From the IMG/VR virus record IMGVR_UViG_3300009093_000138, positions 1-21,176 of that record: a stretch of DNA of 21,176 bases. The stretch is one strand, 5' to 3'. The DNA is from a virus. The notes under the pieces are model-generated. The model did no database searches. It saw only the letters and a list, made by a program, of their open reading frames with translations, and was not told the DNA's origin. The first letter of the stretch is position 1. Each line of letters begins with the position of its first letter. Of this stretch, positions 1 through 7,871 are shown piece after piece. Made by a program: the position numbers and the translations under genes.

Positions 1-660
1 GACGTTGCCGTTGAGGCTCACGCTCCCATCGAGAAACCACGTACCGTCGAGCACCTGCCCGCTCAGCACTCCCGCGATGCCGCCGCAGTGCGATCCCACG
101 CCCTTCATCAGGCGAATCGACCGGCGAATAAACGCGAGTTCGCCGGGGTCGATGCCGTCGTCCCACACGCTGCCATCGCCCCAGGTTCCGGCGTCCGACC
201 ACATGCCGTCGGTCGGCACCCAGAAGGCGTGCGGCTGTTTGATGACCACCCAGAACGTCGCCCACCCGTCCGCGGTGAGCCCGCACTGCCACGCCTCGAT
301 GACCTCGACGTTGGGGTACCCGCTGGCGTTGAGGTACAGCTGCAGGCCGATGGCCTGTCCGGCGAGGCGCCAGTACGTCCAGGCGTTGCGCAGCTTCTCG
401 CGGTGATGGGCCTCGCTCTCGCGCGGCCCGCGCTCCATGTGTCGTTCGATGGCAATCTGCAGGAGGCCATCGGGCGTCGCGTACGACGGCATGCGCTGGA
501 GGATCGCGTCGTAGGCCGACTGCACGATCGCGTCGAAGACGAGGCCGATGCTCTGCAGGTATCCCGCACCGAAGAAGCCGCGCAGCCACGCCGGCGCCTT
601 CTCGAGGATCATGTCGGCGTAGGGCATCCCCGAGGGAGCGGGCACGCCCGGAATCGTCAC
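1..660 (-). CDS. Tail protein I-like (Mu gp48-like), 3' end outside window
   Basis: GTG at 660 overlaps the J-like stop (GTGA). The frame is open through to the left edge, giving 220 residues with no stop, so the C-terminus is outside. Sequence: GMPYADMILEKAPAWLRGFF, IVQSAYDAILQRMPSYATPD, HHREKLRNAWTYWRLAGQA, LNASGYPNVEVIEAWQCG and WSDAGTWGDGSVWDDGIDPG, followed by ELAFIRRSIRLMKG. This matches I/gp48-type baseplate proteins whose C-terminal region carries W-x-D-G repeats. Mu fibre genes normally follow. The antisense frames here are shadows. Confidence 0.82.
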   Translation of the reverse strand, partial: MTIPGVPAPSGMPYADMILEKAPAWLRGFFGAGYLQSIGLVFDAIVQSAYDAILQRMPSYATPDGLLQIAIERHMERGPRESEAHHREKLRNAWTYWRLAGQAIGLQLYLNASGYPNVEVIEAWQCGLTADGWATFWVVIKQPHAFWVPTDGMWSDAGTWGDGSVWDDGIDPGELAFIRRSIRLMKGVGSHCGGIAGVLSGQVLDGTWFLDGSVSLNGNV

Positions 661-1874
661 GTGCCCACCCACGCGAAGCTCGTGATGCCGTCGTTGAGCG
701 AGATGACTCCGATCTCACCCGCGGCCGTCACGACGTCGTTCGCGGGCGCCGTGAGGTTCATGCTCACGGTCCCGTACGGAGCGCCCGCGCTGCGCGCGCC
801 GTCGACGATGGCCTCGTACAGGTCGGCAACCGTGACCTTGGCGCCGATGTCGAGCGCGGCCTGGAGCGAGACGAGGTTGGCGATGGCGTTCGCCTGCGCG
901 GCCGCGGCGTACTTCGTCGGCAGGCTGCACGTGCCGCCGAGCGTGATGGGATGCGCGGTCGCCGACTGCGCGGTGAGCTGCGTGCAGAGCGGTCGGCGCT
1001 TGAGCAGCGTGGCGCTGGCGGCGAGCGACGCGAGGCTGGGGTCGACGAAGTTCTGCACGGCCGTGACGACGCTGGAGTCCACGATGCCGATTGCGCCCGC
1101 GAGGAAGAGCTGCACCTGCCACGGGTTCGGCGAGCCCTCGTAGACCTTCGTGCGCGTGACCAGCGAGGACGCCGCGCGCGCCCATGCGTCGTACTGGAGC
1201 TCGGGGCCCATGCCGAGGAGCGGCAGCTGCCCCATGCAGCGCGCCTGCAGCGAGGGATCACCCTCCTCGTCCTGCCCCGACTGCGTGATCCACGACGTCA
1301 CGCCGCCGGCGTTCGTCACCGCGATGCCGGGGATGGGCGAGGCGAGCGACAGGATGGCGCCGTTCGGCACGTTGTACGCGCCGCCCGCGAACTCCGCCTG
1401 GAAGAGCGCCTGCACGCTGCCGTTGAGCGGCACGTTCGCTGAGCTGCCCGGTGTGCCGCCGAGGTTGCCCTGCAGGAGCTGGAAGCGCAGAGGCGCACCG
1501 TTGGCGTCCACGGCGTTCGCGATCGCGAACGTGCTGAACGCCGGAATCGAGATCGGCCCCACGCCCGCGACGTCGCTGAGCGTGAGGATGCCCTGCGTGA
1601 AGGTGGCCGGGTAGCGGTCCAGGCCGTACATCTGGTTTGCGACGAGTGTGAGCCAATCGCCGCCGGACAGGCTCGCAAAGCCGAGCGCCGCGATCTTCGC
1701 GATGGTGCTCGACTGGTCGCTGCCGATGCGCGCCACGAGCTCGGCGAAAGCGCGCCCTACGTTGAACGGGCCCCATGCGGTCGTGGGGAAGCCAGCGGCC
1801 TGCAGGAGGCCCGCGATCGTGCTCGTCACCTGCGCGAGCGTCTGTCCGCTGAGTAGGTTCGAGAGCGAGATCAC
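657..1874 (-). CDS. Baseplate J-like protein (Mu gp47)
   Basis: 405 residues, GTG start overlapping the gp46-like stop (GTGA). The J family (PF04865) pattern is visible: helical N-terminus with AFAELVARIGSDQSSTIAKI, LTLSDVAGVGPISIPAFSTF, AVDANGAPLRFQ, AGGAYNVPNGAILSL, ITQSGQDEEGDPSLQARC and then ASSLVTRTKVYEGSPNPWQV. C-terminal helical part (VSLQAALDIGAKVTVADLYE). It forms the baseplate wedge with gp46 and gp48. The stop overlaps the I-like GTG. Confidence 0.9.
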   Translation of the reverse strand: MISLSNLLSGQTLAQVTSTIAGLLQAAGFPTTAWGPFNVGRAFAELVARIGSDQSSTIAKIAALGFASLSGGDWLTLVANQMYGLDRYPATFTQGILTLSDVAGVGPISIPAFSTFAIANAVDANGAPLRFQLLQGNLGGTPGSSANVPLNGSVQALFQAEFAGGAYNVPNGAILSLASPIPGIAVTNAGGVTSWITQSGQDEEGDPSLQARCMGQLPLLGMGPELQYDAWARAASSLVTRTKVYEGSPNPWQVQLFLAGAIGIVDSSVVTAVQNFVDPSLASLAASATLLKRRPLCTQLTAQSATAHPITLGGTCSLPTKYAAAAQANAIANLVSLQAALDIGAKVTVADLYEAIVDGARSAGAPYGTVSMNLTAPANDVVTAAGEIGVISLNDGITSFAWVGT

Positions 1875-2269
1875 TGGACCTCCGCGAGGTAGGCCTCGAG
1901 CTTCGATACGCCGAAGATGAACGAGAACGGCTGGCCGGTGCTGAGCGTGCCGCTGAGCTTCACCGTGAGCGTCTCGGTGGCGTCACCCCACGACACGTCC
2001 GCGGTCGCCTGCGTGACGCGCTCGTCCTTCGACGCCTCGTCGGCGAGCTGTTGTTGGAGCTCGAAGACGCGCTGGTCGTCGATGCCGTCGTTGACCATCG
2101 CGACGAGGTCGAGACCGTCGTCGGGCGCCCACTCGAGGGATCCTCTCGCCGTAGTGAACCGGTGAAGCATGTCCTGCGCAACGAGCGCGGGGCCGCTCAC
2201 GAGCGAGAAGTTGGGGTCGACGTCGCCCGCGCACGCGATGTCCGTGCCGTAGTCGATGACATCCGGCAT
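1871..2269 (-). CDS. Mu gp46-like baseplate protein (gp25/W-like)
   Basis: 132 residues from the ATG at 2269 with a GGAG box; the earlier in-frame codon at 2311 lies inside the preceding gene and lacks a site. MPDVIDYGTDIACAGDVDPN and MLHRFTTARGSLEWAPDDGL are typical of gp46 (DUF2634/gp25-like), which connects the baseplate wedge to the tube. C-terminal strand SFIFGVSKLEAYLAEVQ. Its TGA is overlapped by the GTG of the J-like gene. Confidence 0.82.
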   Translation of the reverse strand: MPDVIDYGTDIACAGDVDPNFSLVSGPALVAQDMLHRFTTARGSLEWAPDDGLDLVAMVNDGIDDQRVFELQQQLADEASKDERVTQATADVSWGDATETLTVKLSGTLSTGQPFSFIFGVSKLEAYLAEVQ

Positions 2270-2277
2270 GGCGGCTC

Positions 2278-2985
2278 CTACGTGGAGAACAGGGCCTGCA
2301 GCGCCGTCCACGCGGCCGTGTCTTGCGTCGCGACGAGGACGACGGCGCCGACGTTCGTGGCGGGCGCGGCGCCGCCCGGGATGCCGCCGGCGACCGCGGC
2401 GACGAGCTCGGTGCCGAAGTTGGACAGCTGGCCGGTGTACGAGTATCCGTGCACGCCCGCGGTGGCGAATAGGCTCAGCAGGTTGACGAGCGTGAGCTGC
2501 ACGCCGGAGAGCGACGCCGCGCGCGCCTGGATAGCGGCGATGCGCGCCTGGATGCCGGCGACGCGCGCCGCGAGCGCCGAGACCTTGGCGGCGAGGCCCG
2601 TGACCTTCGCGACCGCGCTGGCGAGCGCGGACTCGAGGCTGGCGATGAACCCGGGTACACCGAGCGCGATGGCCTGGACGATCGAAAGGAGGAGCGTCCC
2701 GCTCGTGATCGAATCCGCGACGGCCTGCATCTGCGACGCAAAGCTCGACGCCGCGCCCGCGAGCTGGCCGGTGAGGTCGGTGACGATGCCCTGCGCGCTC
2801 GCGACGTCTGCCTCTGCGGCGCCCAGGTCGGCGAGAACGGCCTGCACGTCCTGCGTGAGCGCGAGGACGTCCTGCCCGAGCGCAGCCACCTCGGCGAGGA
2901 GCGCGAGGTTCGCGGGACCGATGCCGGACAGGACGGCGGGTTGAAACGTGCCGACGTTGCCGCCGCCCAGGTCGTGGATGGTCAT
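2278..2985 (-). CDS. Alanine-rich coiled-coil baseplate-region protein
   Basis: 235 residues; ATG overlaps the previous stop. Almost wholly alpha-helical: LALLAEVAALGQDVLALTQD, ASSFASQMQAVADSITSG, VSALAARVAGIQARIAAIQA and so on, with clear heptad spacing of hydrophobic residues (roughly residues 20-165). A Gly-rich segment separates a short C-terminal domain (YSYTGQLSNFGTELVAA...). It sits between the OB-fold pair and gp46-like gene, a place where no such protein occurs in Mu itself. A trimeric stalk or needle for the spike is possible. No domain recognised. Stop is TAG. Confidence 0.65.
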   Translation of the reverse strand: MTIHDLGGGNVGTFQPAVLSGIGPANLALLAEVAALGQDVLALTQDVQAVLADLGAAEADVASAQGIVTDLTGQLAGAASSFASQMQAVADSITSGTLLLSIVQAIALGVPGFIASLESALASAVAKVTGLAAKVSALAARVAGIQARIAAIQARAASLSGVQLTLVNLLSLFATAGVHGYSYTGQLSNFGTELVAAVAGGIPGGAAPATNVGAVVLVATQDTAAWTALQALFST

Positions 2986-3458
2986 GACGTCGCCAGCACC
3001 TTGCCGCTGCCCGCGGCCGCGACCCCCACGATGGGTGTCGTGATGGTCATCGTGGTTCCCGGGGGCACGGGGCTACTCGCGACCGAGCCCGTGACCAGCA
3101 TCAGCGGCGGCAGCGCGAGGGCCACGGGGTCACCCGATCGCACCACGCCGCGCGCGTTCCCCTTCCCCCCGAGGATGATCTGCACGACGTCGCCGGGTTC
3201 CCAGAGCGAGAACACGGGGCGCGATGGGTCGCCGTTCTCGAAGCCGAGCAGCCCGCGGGAGCCCTTGGCGACCTGCGCCGTCGTGCCGGGGAGGCCGTAT
3301 CGTAGGTCGGCCTTCATGCCTGGCACGCGCGGATCGTCCGGCTGGATCTCGACGGATTGACCGACCTGGCGCACGACCGTCGACGGGTAGAGGGCGAAGA
3401 AGTCGAAGCGCGCGACGAGCGAGCGGATGATGGCCGTGACGAACGTGGCGAACGTCAC
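2982..3458 (-). CDS. OB-fold spike/baseplate protein, second paralog (gp45-like)
   Basis: 158 residues from GTG at 3458 (GTGA overlap with the previous stop). It aligns along its length with the preceding protein: FFALYPSTVVRQ, VEIQPDDPRVPGMKADLRYG, LPGTTAQVAKGSRGLLGFE, PVFSLWEPGDVVQIILGG, GDPVALALPP and GKVLATS. The pair is a tandem duplication, with divergence concentrated in the middle. The upstream in-frame extension has shadow composition and was rejected. Its TGA overlaps the next ATG. Confidence 0.7.
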   Translation of the reverse strand: MTFATFVTAIIRSLVARFDFFALYPSTVVRQVGQSVEIQPDDPRVPGMKADLRYGLPGTTAQVAKGSRGLLGFENGDPSRPVFSLWEPGDVVQIILGGKGNARGVVRSGDPVALALPPLMLVTGSVASSPVPPGTTMTITTPIVGVAAAGSGKVLATS

Positions 3459-3946
3459 GAGACCGCTAGCACCTTGCTCGAGCCGCGCAGCCAGCTGCCC
3501 TTGAGCGTCACGGGCTGCGCGTTCGTGAGCGATAGGCCCGCGGCGACGTTGGTGAACACGATGCCGCCGGGGGGGATGGGTAGATCGTCGGGGCCGGGTG
3601 CCTGTACGGCGTCGCCGACGCACGCCACGGGCCGGCCGCCGTCGCCGCCGAGAGACACGCTGATCACGTCGTCGGCCGACACGAGGTAGGCGAACGGCGC
3701 TCGCGGCGAGCCGCCGGAAAAGCCCAGCTGCACGCGCGTGCCCGTCTTCACGCGCACGACCGCGCCGGGGATGCCGAGGCGGACGGGTACGTTGGTGGCC
3801 ACGGGCACGAGCGGCGAGTCCGGAAGCACGTCGACCGCGCCGTCGGCGCGCTGCGCGGTCACCTTGCCGGCGTAGAGAGCGAAGAGGCCGAGGCGCGCGA
3901 GGCGCACGCTCGCGAGGGCGCGTACGAAGGCCAGGGTGTTACTCAA
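3455..3946 (-). CDS. OB-fold spike/baseplate protein, first paralog (gp45-like)
   Basis: 163 residues from the TTG at 3946, which overlaps the hub stop (TTGAGTAA). Start chosen because the N-terminus then aligns with the following paralog to within one residue. Pattern: FALYAGKVTAQR, VDVLPDSPLVP, VRLGIPGAVVRVKTGTRVQL, APFAYLVSADDVISVSLGGD and C-terminal SSKVLAVS. This is the OB-fold type of phage spike/baseplate protein (Mu gp45/gpV class). No His-rich iron-binding tip is seen. Confidence 0.7.
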   Translation of the reverse strand: MSNTLAFVRALASVRLARLGLFALYAGKVTAQRADGAVDVLPDSPLVPVATNVPVRLGIPGAVVRVKTGTRVQLGFSGGSPRAPFAYLVSADDVISVSLGGDGGRPVACVGDAVQAPGPDDLPIPPGGIVFTNVAAGLSLTNAQPVTLKGSWLRGSSKVLAVS

Positions 3947-4598
3947 AGTAGGCCTCCGTACGCACGGCGTCGTCGCCGATGAGGTGCTCGACGTACCCGA
4001 CCTTTTGACCAAGGAACGTCACGCCGGGTAGCAGCCACGGATCCTCGCAGCTGATCTGCACGTACTGGCGGTCGCCTCGCTCGTCGAGGAGCGTGAACAC
4101 CGGGGCGTCTACGCCCGAACTCGGGACCGTGGGGAACGTGTCGGTGCCGACCCAGATCGTGCCGTCGGCCTGTACGCGCCACGTGGCGCCGAGCTCGTTC
4201 GCGACCTGGTCGACGCCGAACGACGCGGGCCCGGTGAACATCGCCCATCGCGCGAACACCGTGGCCGTGGCCGCGGCGTCGCTCGCCGAGGACAGCGTCT
4301 CGCCGACCTGCGCGACGATGTCGCTGAGCACCGACTTGGCGGTCGCCTGTTCCCAGTACTTCTTCTGCACCGTCTTCGGCAGGCCCGCGCCGCCGCCGAC
4401 GATGCGCGCCTGGAAGACGCCGCGCACGACCGCGGAGTCCACGATCGTGCCCACGAAGGTCACGCCCGTCGACGCCTGCAGCGTGATCTTGCCCGCGAGG
4501 AGCTCGGGGGTCATGAGCTCGACGTCGCCCGTCCACACGCCCTGCCTCGGCATCGCGAAGCGAGCCTTGAGAACGGGAACGCCGCCGTCGGTTTGCAT
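3939..4598 (-). CDS. Baseplate hub protein (Mu P/gp44-like)
   Basis: 219 residues, ATG one base after the previous stop. Beta-strand-rich start (VPVLKARFAMPRQGVWTGD, ITLQASTGVTFVGTIVDSAV), then QKKYWEQATAKSVLSDIVAQ, a helical part and TWRVQADGTIWVGTDTFP. The C-terminal WLLPGVTFLGQKVGYVEH and the terminal acidic/aromatic end are typical of gpD/gp27-type hub proteins, which form the trimeric hub that carries the spike. The protein is shorter than T4 gp27, consistent with Mu-like hubs. Its TAA stop overlaps the TTG start of the next gene by eight bases. Confidence 0.7.
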   Translation of the reverse strand: MQTDGGVPVLKARFAMPRQGVWTGDVELMTPELLAGKITLQASTGVTFVGTIVDSAVVRGVFQARIVGGGAGLPKTVQKKYWEQATAKSVLSDIVAQVGETLSSASDAAATATVFARWAMFTGPASFGVDQVANELGATWRVQADGTIWVGTDTFPTVPSSGVDAPVFTLLDERGDRQYVQISCEDPWLLPGVTFLGQKVGYVEHLIGDDAVRTEAYFE

Positions 4599-4599
4599 G

Positions 4600-5241
4600 C
4601 TACCTGCCGAAGAATCCGCGAGCTCCGCCGGCGGGCACGGGCGGCCTCGAGGCGACGGTCGACGATGGCGGCGGGTTGGCGTAGCTGCCGTCGGCGCGCT
4701 GCTGCAGGACGTTCTGCGGCACCTTGCCTGGGTCGCGCGAGCCGATGGTGCGCGTCACGTCCTTCTTCGGCGGGAAGTACTCGTAACAGTCGATCTCGAT
4801 GACGTAGCCGTCCTTCGTGTATTTCGGTCCCTTGATCTTGTGCGGGAGGATCGACCTCACGCCCCATAGCGCGGCGACGGGATGCTGAATGTCGAGCTTC
4901 TGGACGTTGCCGATGTTGCCGCTGGGTCGGAAGTAGAAGGCGATGGCCTGGAAGGCCTCCCATTCTTCCTTCGTCGACAACGTCGTCTTGATCTTCACCT
5001 TCGCGGGCGCGGGCCCGTCGTCGGTGATGCTCGCGCCCGGCCGACCCTTCGGCTTGTTCACGTCGAGGCGCTGCTCGGGGTCCACGTCGACCGTAGACAC
5101 GCCGGGGATCGTGAACTTCTGCCCCTGCTGCGGCGTGAGCACGACGCTGTCCCACGTCTTCGGCTGATCGTCCCAAAAGGGGATTCGTAGCGGCGCCGCA
5201 GGGGCCGGGCCCGTCGTCTTCGGAAGCGTGGGACCAGGCAT
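4600..5241 (-). CDS. Baseplate/hub-adaptor protein (Mu N position)
   Basis: 213 residues; starts two bases after the tape measure TAG. Proline-rich N-terminus, then LRIPFWDDQPKTWDSVVLTP, FTIPGVSTVDVDPEQRLDV, KVKIKTTLSTKEEWEAF and YVIEIDCYEYFPPKKDVTR: a beta-rich protein of the baseplate-hub adaptor type (N/LysM-type proteins that follow tape measures). C-terminal 40 residues are Pro/Gly-rich and disordered. No peptidoglycan hydrolase motif. Function is inferred from order. Stop is TAG. Confidence 0.6.
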   Translation of the reverse strand: MPGPTLPKTTGPAPAAPLRIPFWDDQPKTWDSVVLTPQQGQKFTIPGVSTVDVDPEQRLDVNKPKGRPGASITDDGPAPAKVKIKTTLSTKEEWEAFQAIAFYFRPSGNIGNVQKLDIQHPVAALWGVRSILPHKIKGPKYTKDGYVIEIDCYEYFPPKKDVTRTIGSRDPGKVPQNVLQQRADGSYANPPPSSTVASRPPVPAGGARGFFGR

Positions 5242-5243
5242 CG

Positions 5244-7226
5244 CTACATCGCTCCGCTCTGCGCCGCGGCGTCGCGCGCGGCCGCAGCGCCAGCGCCTCG
5301 GTTCACGCTCTCGTTGATGGCTTGCCCGACGCCCTCGCCGATCTTCTTCGCGTCGCCCTCCGTCTTCACGGTGACGCCGCCGACCTCGACGTGGATCGAC
5401 TGCTGGAGCTGTCCCTTTGCCTTGTCATTCAGGACGCTCCACCACGGCGACGACGAGTCCTGAGCGGGCGCGTTGGGCGCGAACTTGACGCCCGACTCCT
5501 TGAGCGTCTGCTCGAACATGTTCTTTTGGAACTCGAGGAAGTACTCCCGCTGCCGAGCGATATCGTCCGAGTGCGGAATGATCGTGGCGTTCGTGAACGC
5601 ATCGACCTTCGAGTTCGAAAGATCTTTGATTTGCTCGTCGTAGCCGCCTCGACGCACGCTGAGCTCGAACTGATCTTTGAGTTGCTGGAGCGTGACGTCG
5701 CCCTCTTGCCCCGACCTCTGCATCGCGGCGTGCTTCGACCCAAACCCCTTGGCGACGCTCATTAGATCCGCGTCGCTGCCCGCGTAATCCTCGGCCGTGG
5801 GGTTGGTCGAGAAGTAGTCGTGGATCGATTTGATCGCTTTCACGACCTCGCCGAGGACGCTAGCGAGCGTCTTGCCGAAGCTGATGGCGGTCTCGAAGAA
5901 GTCCTGGATACCGCTCTTGCCGTTCGGCCCCACCTTGGTCATGTCGGTGAGGATGTTGAACACGCTGGAGAGGATGTCCTGCAGCGCGTGACTCGCCGCC
6001 GGCGTCTCGAGCATGCCGCGCACATCCCTCAGGAAGTCGATGACGGGCTGGACGTTCACGCCCTCGAGGAGCTCGTCGAGCGAGACCTTCAGCGCATTGA
6101 GGCCACCGCCCACGGTGTTGGCCGTGATGTCCGCCTGCGTGGCGCCGAGGACGCCCGTGCGCTCGACCTTGGAATTGATCGCCTGCAGCGCCGCCTGGAT
6201 GACGTCGCCCTCGCTCACGATTCCCTGATGCAGCTTCTGCTTCGCCACATCCGTCGTTGTGCCGAACATCTTCCCGAGCTGGGCTTCGATGGCCTCGGGC
6301 GCGATGCCCAGGTGCTCTAGACCCATGAGCGCGCCGGTCGAAAGCTTCCCGCCCTTGTCTCGCTGGCGCTCCAGCTTGTCGATGAACTGCTCGATGGTCT
6401 TCAGGCCGCCCTTGGGGTCGCCCATGATGTCGCCCAAGGCCATGCCGCCGGAGATGATTCCGCGAATGCTCTCGACCTGAAACCCGACGTTTCGCAGGTG
6501 CAGGTACGTCTTCTCCAGGATCTCGGGCGCGATCCCGAGGTCCTTCGCCGCTTCCTTCATCTCTTGGAAGGCCTCGACACCTCGGCCAGTGGCGCGTTCA
6601 GCGATGTCGAACGCCGCTCCCATCTGCACGCCCCAGTCGTGCGCGTGGATGGCGTCCGCAAGCAGTTCCTCGCCCACCTCGATGAGATTGCCGATGACGG
6701 CACCGACGATGTTGAGGGTGGCGTCGAACGCCATGTTCAGCGCGCCGACTGCGACGCCGGCCTTTACTAGGTCGCCGAGTCCAACCTGCGCCGCCACGTG
6801 GTCGACGATGCCACGCACCTGCTTCCAGTTCTCGACGTCCTCTTTCCCCGGCGAGTGCGAGCCGCCGCCGCTCGCGCCGCCGCCACCTCTCATCAGGTAG
6901 CTGGCGTCGCTCGGTCCGCCCTTAGCCATGGTGCGGTACGCCTCGAGGACGCCCGCGTGTCCGCCCGCTGCACCCGCGGCCTTCGGCGCGCCGAAGTCCC
7001 CGGACTCGAGGTCGATGCCGAATAAATCCTCGATGCCCTTCTTGTCGACCTTGAGCTGCCTCGACTGGCCGGCGACCGTCTTCAGGGTCTCGTTGAGCTT
7101 CTTCACCTGCGCGTCGGCGCGGTCGGCTCCGCCCGTGATGGCGTCGATCGACTGCTTGATCTCGTTCGCGGGCCCCGTGAGCTCGTTGACGAGCTCGACT
7201 TCCCAGGAAGTACTCTCGTCGGGCAT
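5244..7226 (-). CDS. Tail tape measure protein
   Basis: 660 residues, ATG start. An N-terminal helical, coiled-coil-like region (EIKQSIDAITGGADRADAQV, about 20-60) and Gly/Ser-rich region (about 110-130) precede a hydrophobic stretch at about 153-182 (LVKAGVAVGALNMAFDATLN), typical of tape measures. The rest is long alpha-helical sequence with repeated FFETAISFGKTLASV and DVRGMLETPA segments. It sets tail length; by the usual rule of about 0.15 nm per residue the tail would be near 100 nm. No lysozyme or peptidase domain is visible in it. It ends in TAG. Confidence 0.9.
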   Translation of the reverse strand: MPDESTSWEVELVNELTGPANEIKQSIDAITGGADRADAQVKKLNETLKTVAGQSRQLKVDKKGIEDLFGIDLESGDFGAPKAAGAAGGHAGVLEAYRTMAKGGPSDASYLMRGGGGASGGGSHSPGKEDVENWKQVRGIVDHVAAQVGLGDLVKAGVAVGALNMAFDATLNIVGAVIGNLIEVGEELLADAIHAHDWGVQMGAAFDIAERATGRGVEAFQEMKEAAKDLGIAPEILEKTYLHLRNVGFQVESIRGIISGGMALGDIMGDPKGGLKTIEQFIDKLERQRDKGGKLSTGALMGLEHLGIAPEAIEAQLGKMFGTTTDVAKQKLHQGIVSEGDVIQAALQAINSKVERTGVLGATQADITANTVGGGLNALKVSLDELLEGVNVQPVIDFLRDVRGMLETPAASHALQDILSSVFNILTDMTKVGPNGKSGIQDFFETAISFGKTLASVLGEVVKAIKSIHDYFSTNPTAEDYAGSDADLMSVAKGFGSKHAAMQRSGQEGDVTLQQLKDQFELSVRRGGYDEQIKDLSNSKVDAFTNATIIPHSDDIARQREYFLEFQKNMFEQTLKESGVKFAPNAPAQDSSSPWWSVLNDKAKGQLQQSIHVEVGGVTVKTEGDAKKIGEGVGQAINESVNRGAGAAAARDAAAQSGAM

Positions 7227-7229
7227 CGC

Positions 7230-7828
7230 TCAACCCCGCAAAAAACGAGAAAGCGCGACGAGGTCGCCGATCAGCATGGCTCCGACGAACGCGTCGGTGG
7301 TCGGCTGACCGTCGGCCGTCGTCGCGCGGTACTGAAACGCGAGGAGAGCGTGCGCGCGCTCGAGCGGGTTGTCCCGCGCGCGCTCGTACGCCCTCAGCCT
7401 ATTTTTGCTTCGCGAGTAACCTCGCCGCTGGCGAGCAGATTGAGCTCGGCCGTCACCTTGCGCGGCAGCGCCGGCATCTCCTCGAGGATGGCGTCGAGTC
7501 TCGCCTGGTCGGGGTAGACCACGACGTCGCGGAACGCCTGCTCTTGCGCGTTCGCGAGCTCGCGCGCGCTCTCCGCGATCGTGGTCACGAACGAGCGGTA
7601 CTCCGCGGCGCGCCACGGTCGAAAGATGACCACGCGACCGTTCGGGAGCTTCAGCAGGAAGTGAAGTCGGTCGCCGTGCTTGGCGACGAGCTGTCGCCAC
7701 ACGGCCATCGCCACGCCGGACGCATGAAACTCGGGCTCGCCACCCTGTTCGGGGATGGCCTGGATGTCCGGGTTCGGAGGCAGTGGGCGGAGCTGGGGGT
7801 GCGTGGGCTGGGGCGGATAGTCGTGCAT
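7230..7828 (-). CDS. Tail assembly chaperone, long product by -1 frameshift
   Basis: Fusion product of 199 residues: residues 1-142 from the zero frame, then 57 from the -1 frame (NRLRAYERARDNPLERAHAL... to LSRFLRG, stop at 7232-7230). The direction is -1: zero-frame codons start on positions 1 mod 3 and the continuation on 2 mod 3. Neither frame has a usable start with a ribosome-binding site for the second part, and the overlap with the short product is only a few codons. The tape measure ATG follows three bases after the stop. Frameshifting in this gene pair (lambda G/GT, Mu gp41 type) is established. Confidence 0.8.
7394..7828 (-). CDS. Tail assembly chaperone, short product (gp41-like)
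   Basis: 144 residues; ATG with AGAGGAA upstream. Proline-rich start, then HFLLKLPNGRVVIFRPWRAA and EQAFRDVVVYPDQARLD, ending EAKIG then TGA at 7396-7394. The protein lies between tube and tape measure, the standard position of the frameshifting chaperone. The last codons run over five A residues in a very GC-rich sequence, and the -1 frame continues past the stop to just before the tape measure start. The short product coats the growing tape measure in related phages. Confidence 0.82.
   Translation of the reverse strand: MHDYPPQPTHPQLRPLPPNPDIQAIPEQGGEPEFHASGVAMAVWRQLVAKHGDRLHFLLKLPNGRVVIFRPWRAAEYRSFVTTIAESARELANAQEQAFRDVVVYPDQARLDAILEEMPALPRKVTAELNLLASGEVTREAKIG
7400..7408 (-). promoter_or_regulatory. 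Probable -1 slippery site (run of five A)
   Basis: Minus-strand codons GCA AAA ATA directly before GGC TGA. The Lys codon AAA can re-pair perfectly one base back. It is not a textbook X XXY YYZ heptamer because the A-site ATA would have to re-pair as AAT. A 5-bp stem (7364-7368 with 7373-7377, loop four bases, with possible outer pairs) lies about 24 bases downstream and could stimulate slipping. Confidence 0.65.
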
Positions 7829-7871
7829 GGCGGGCGGTTCCTCTCAGGCGCCCATGTGCGGGCGCGGTGAC

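Noticed and set aside
88-1143. A 351-codon plus-strand frame
   Set aside because: Opposite the I-like and J-like genes, which have clear family patterns; shadow composition.
7240-7245. Run of six identical bases as an alternative slippery site
   Set aside because: It lies at the end of the -1 extension, just before its stop; slipping there would change only a few residues and open no longer product.
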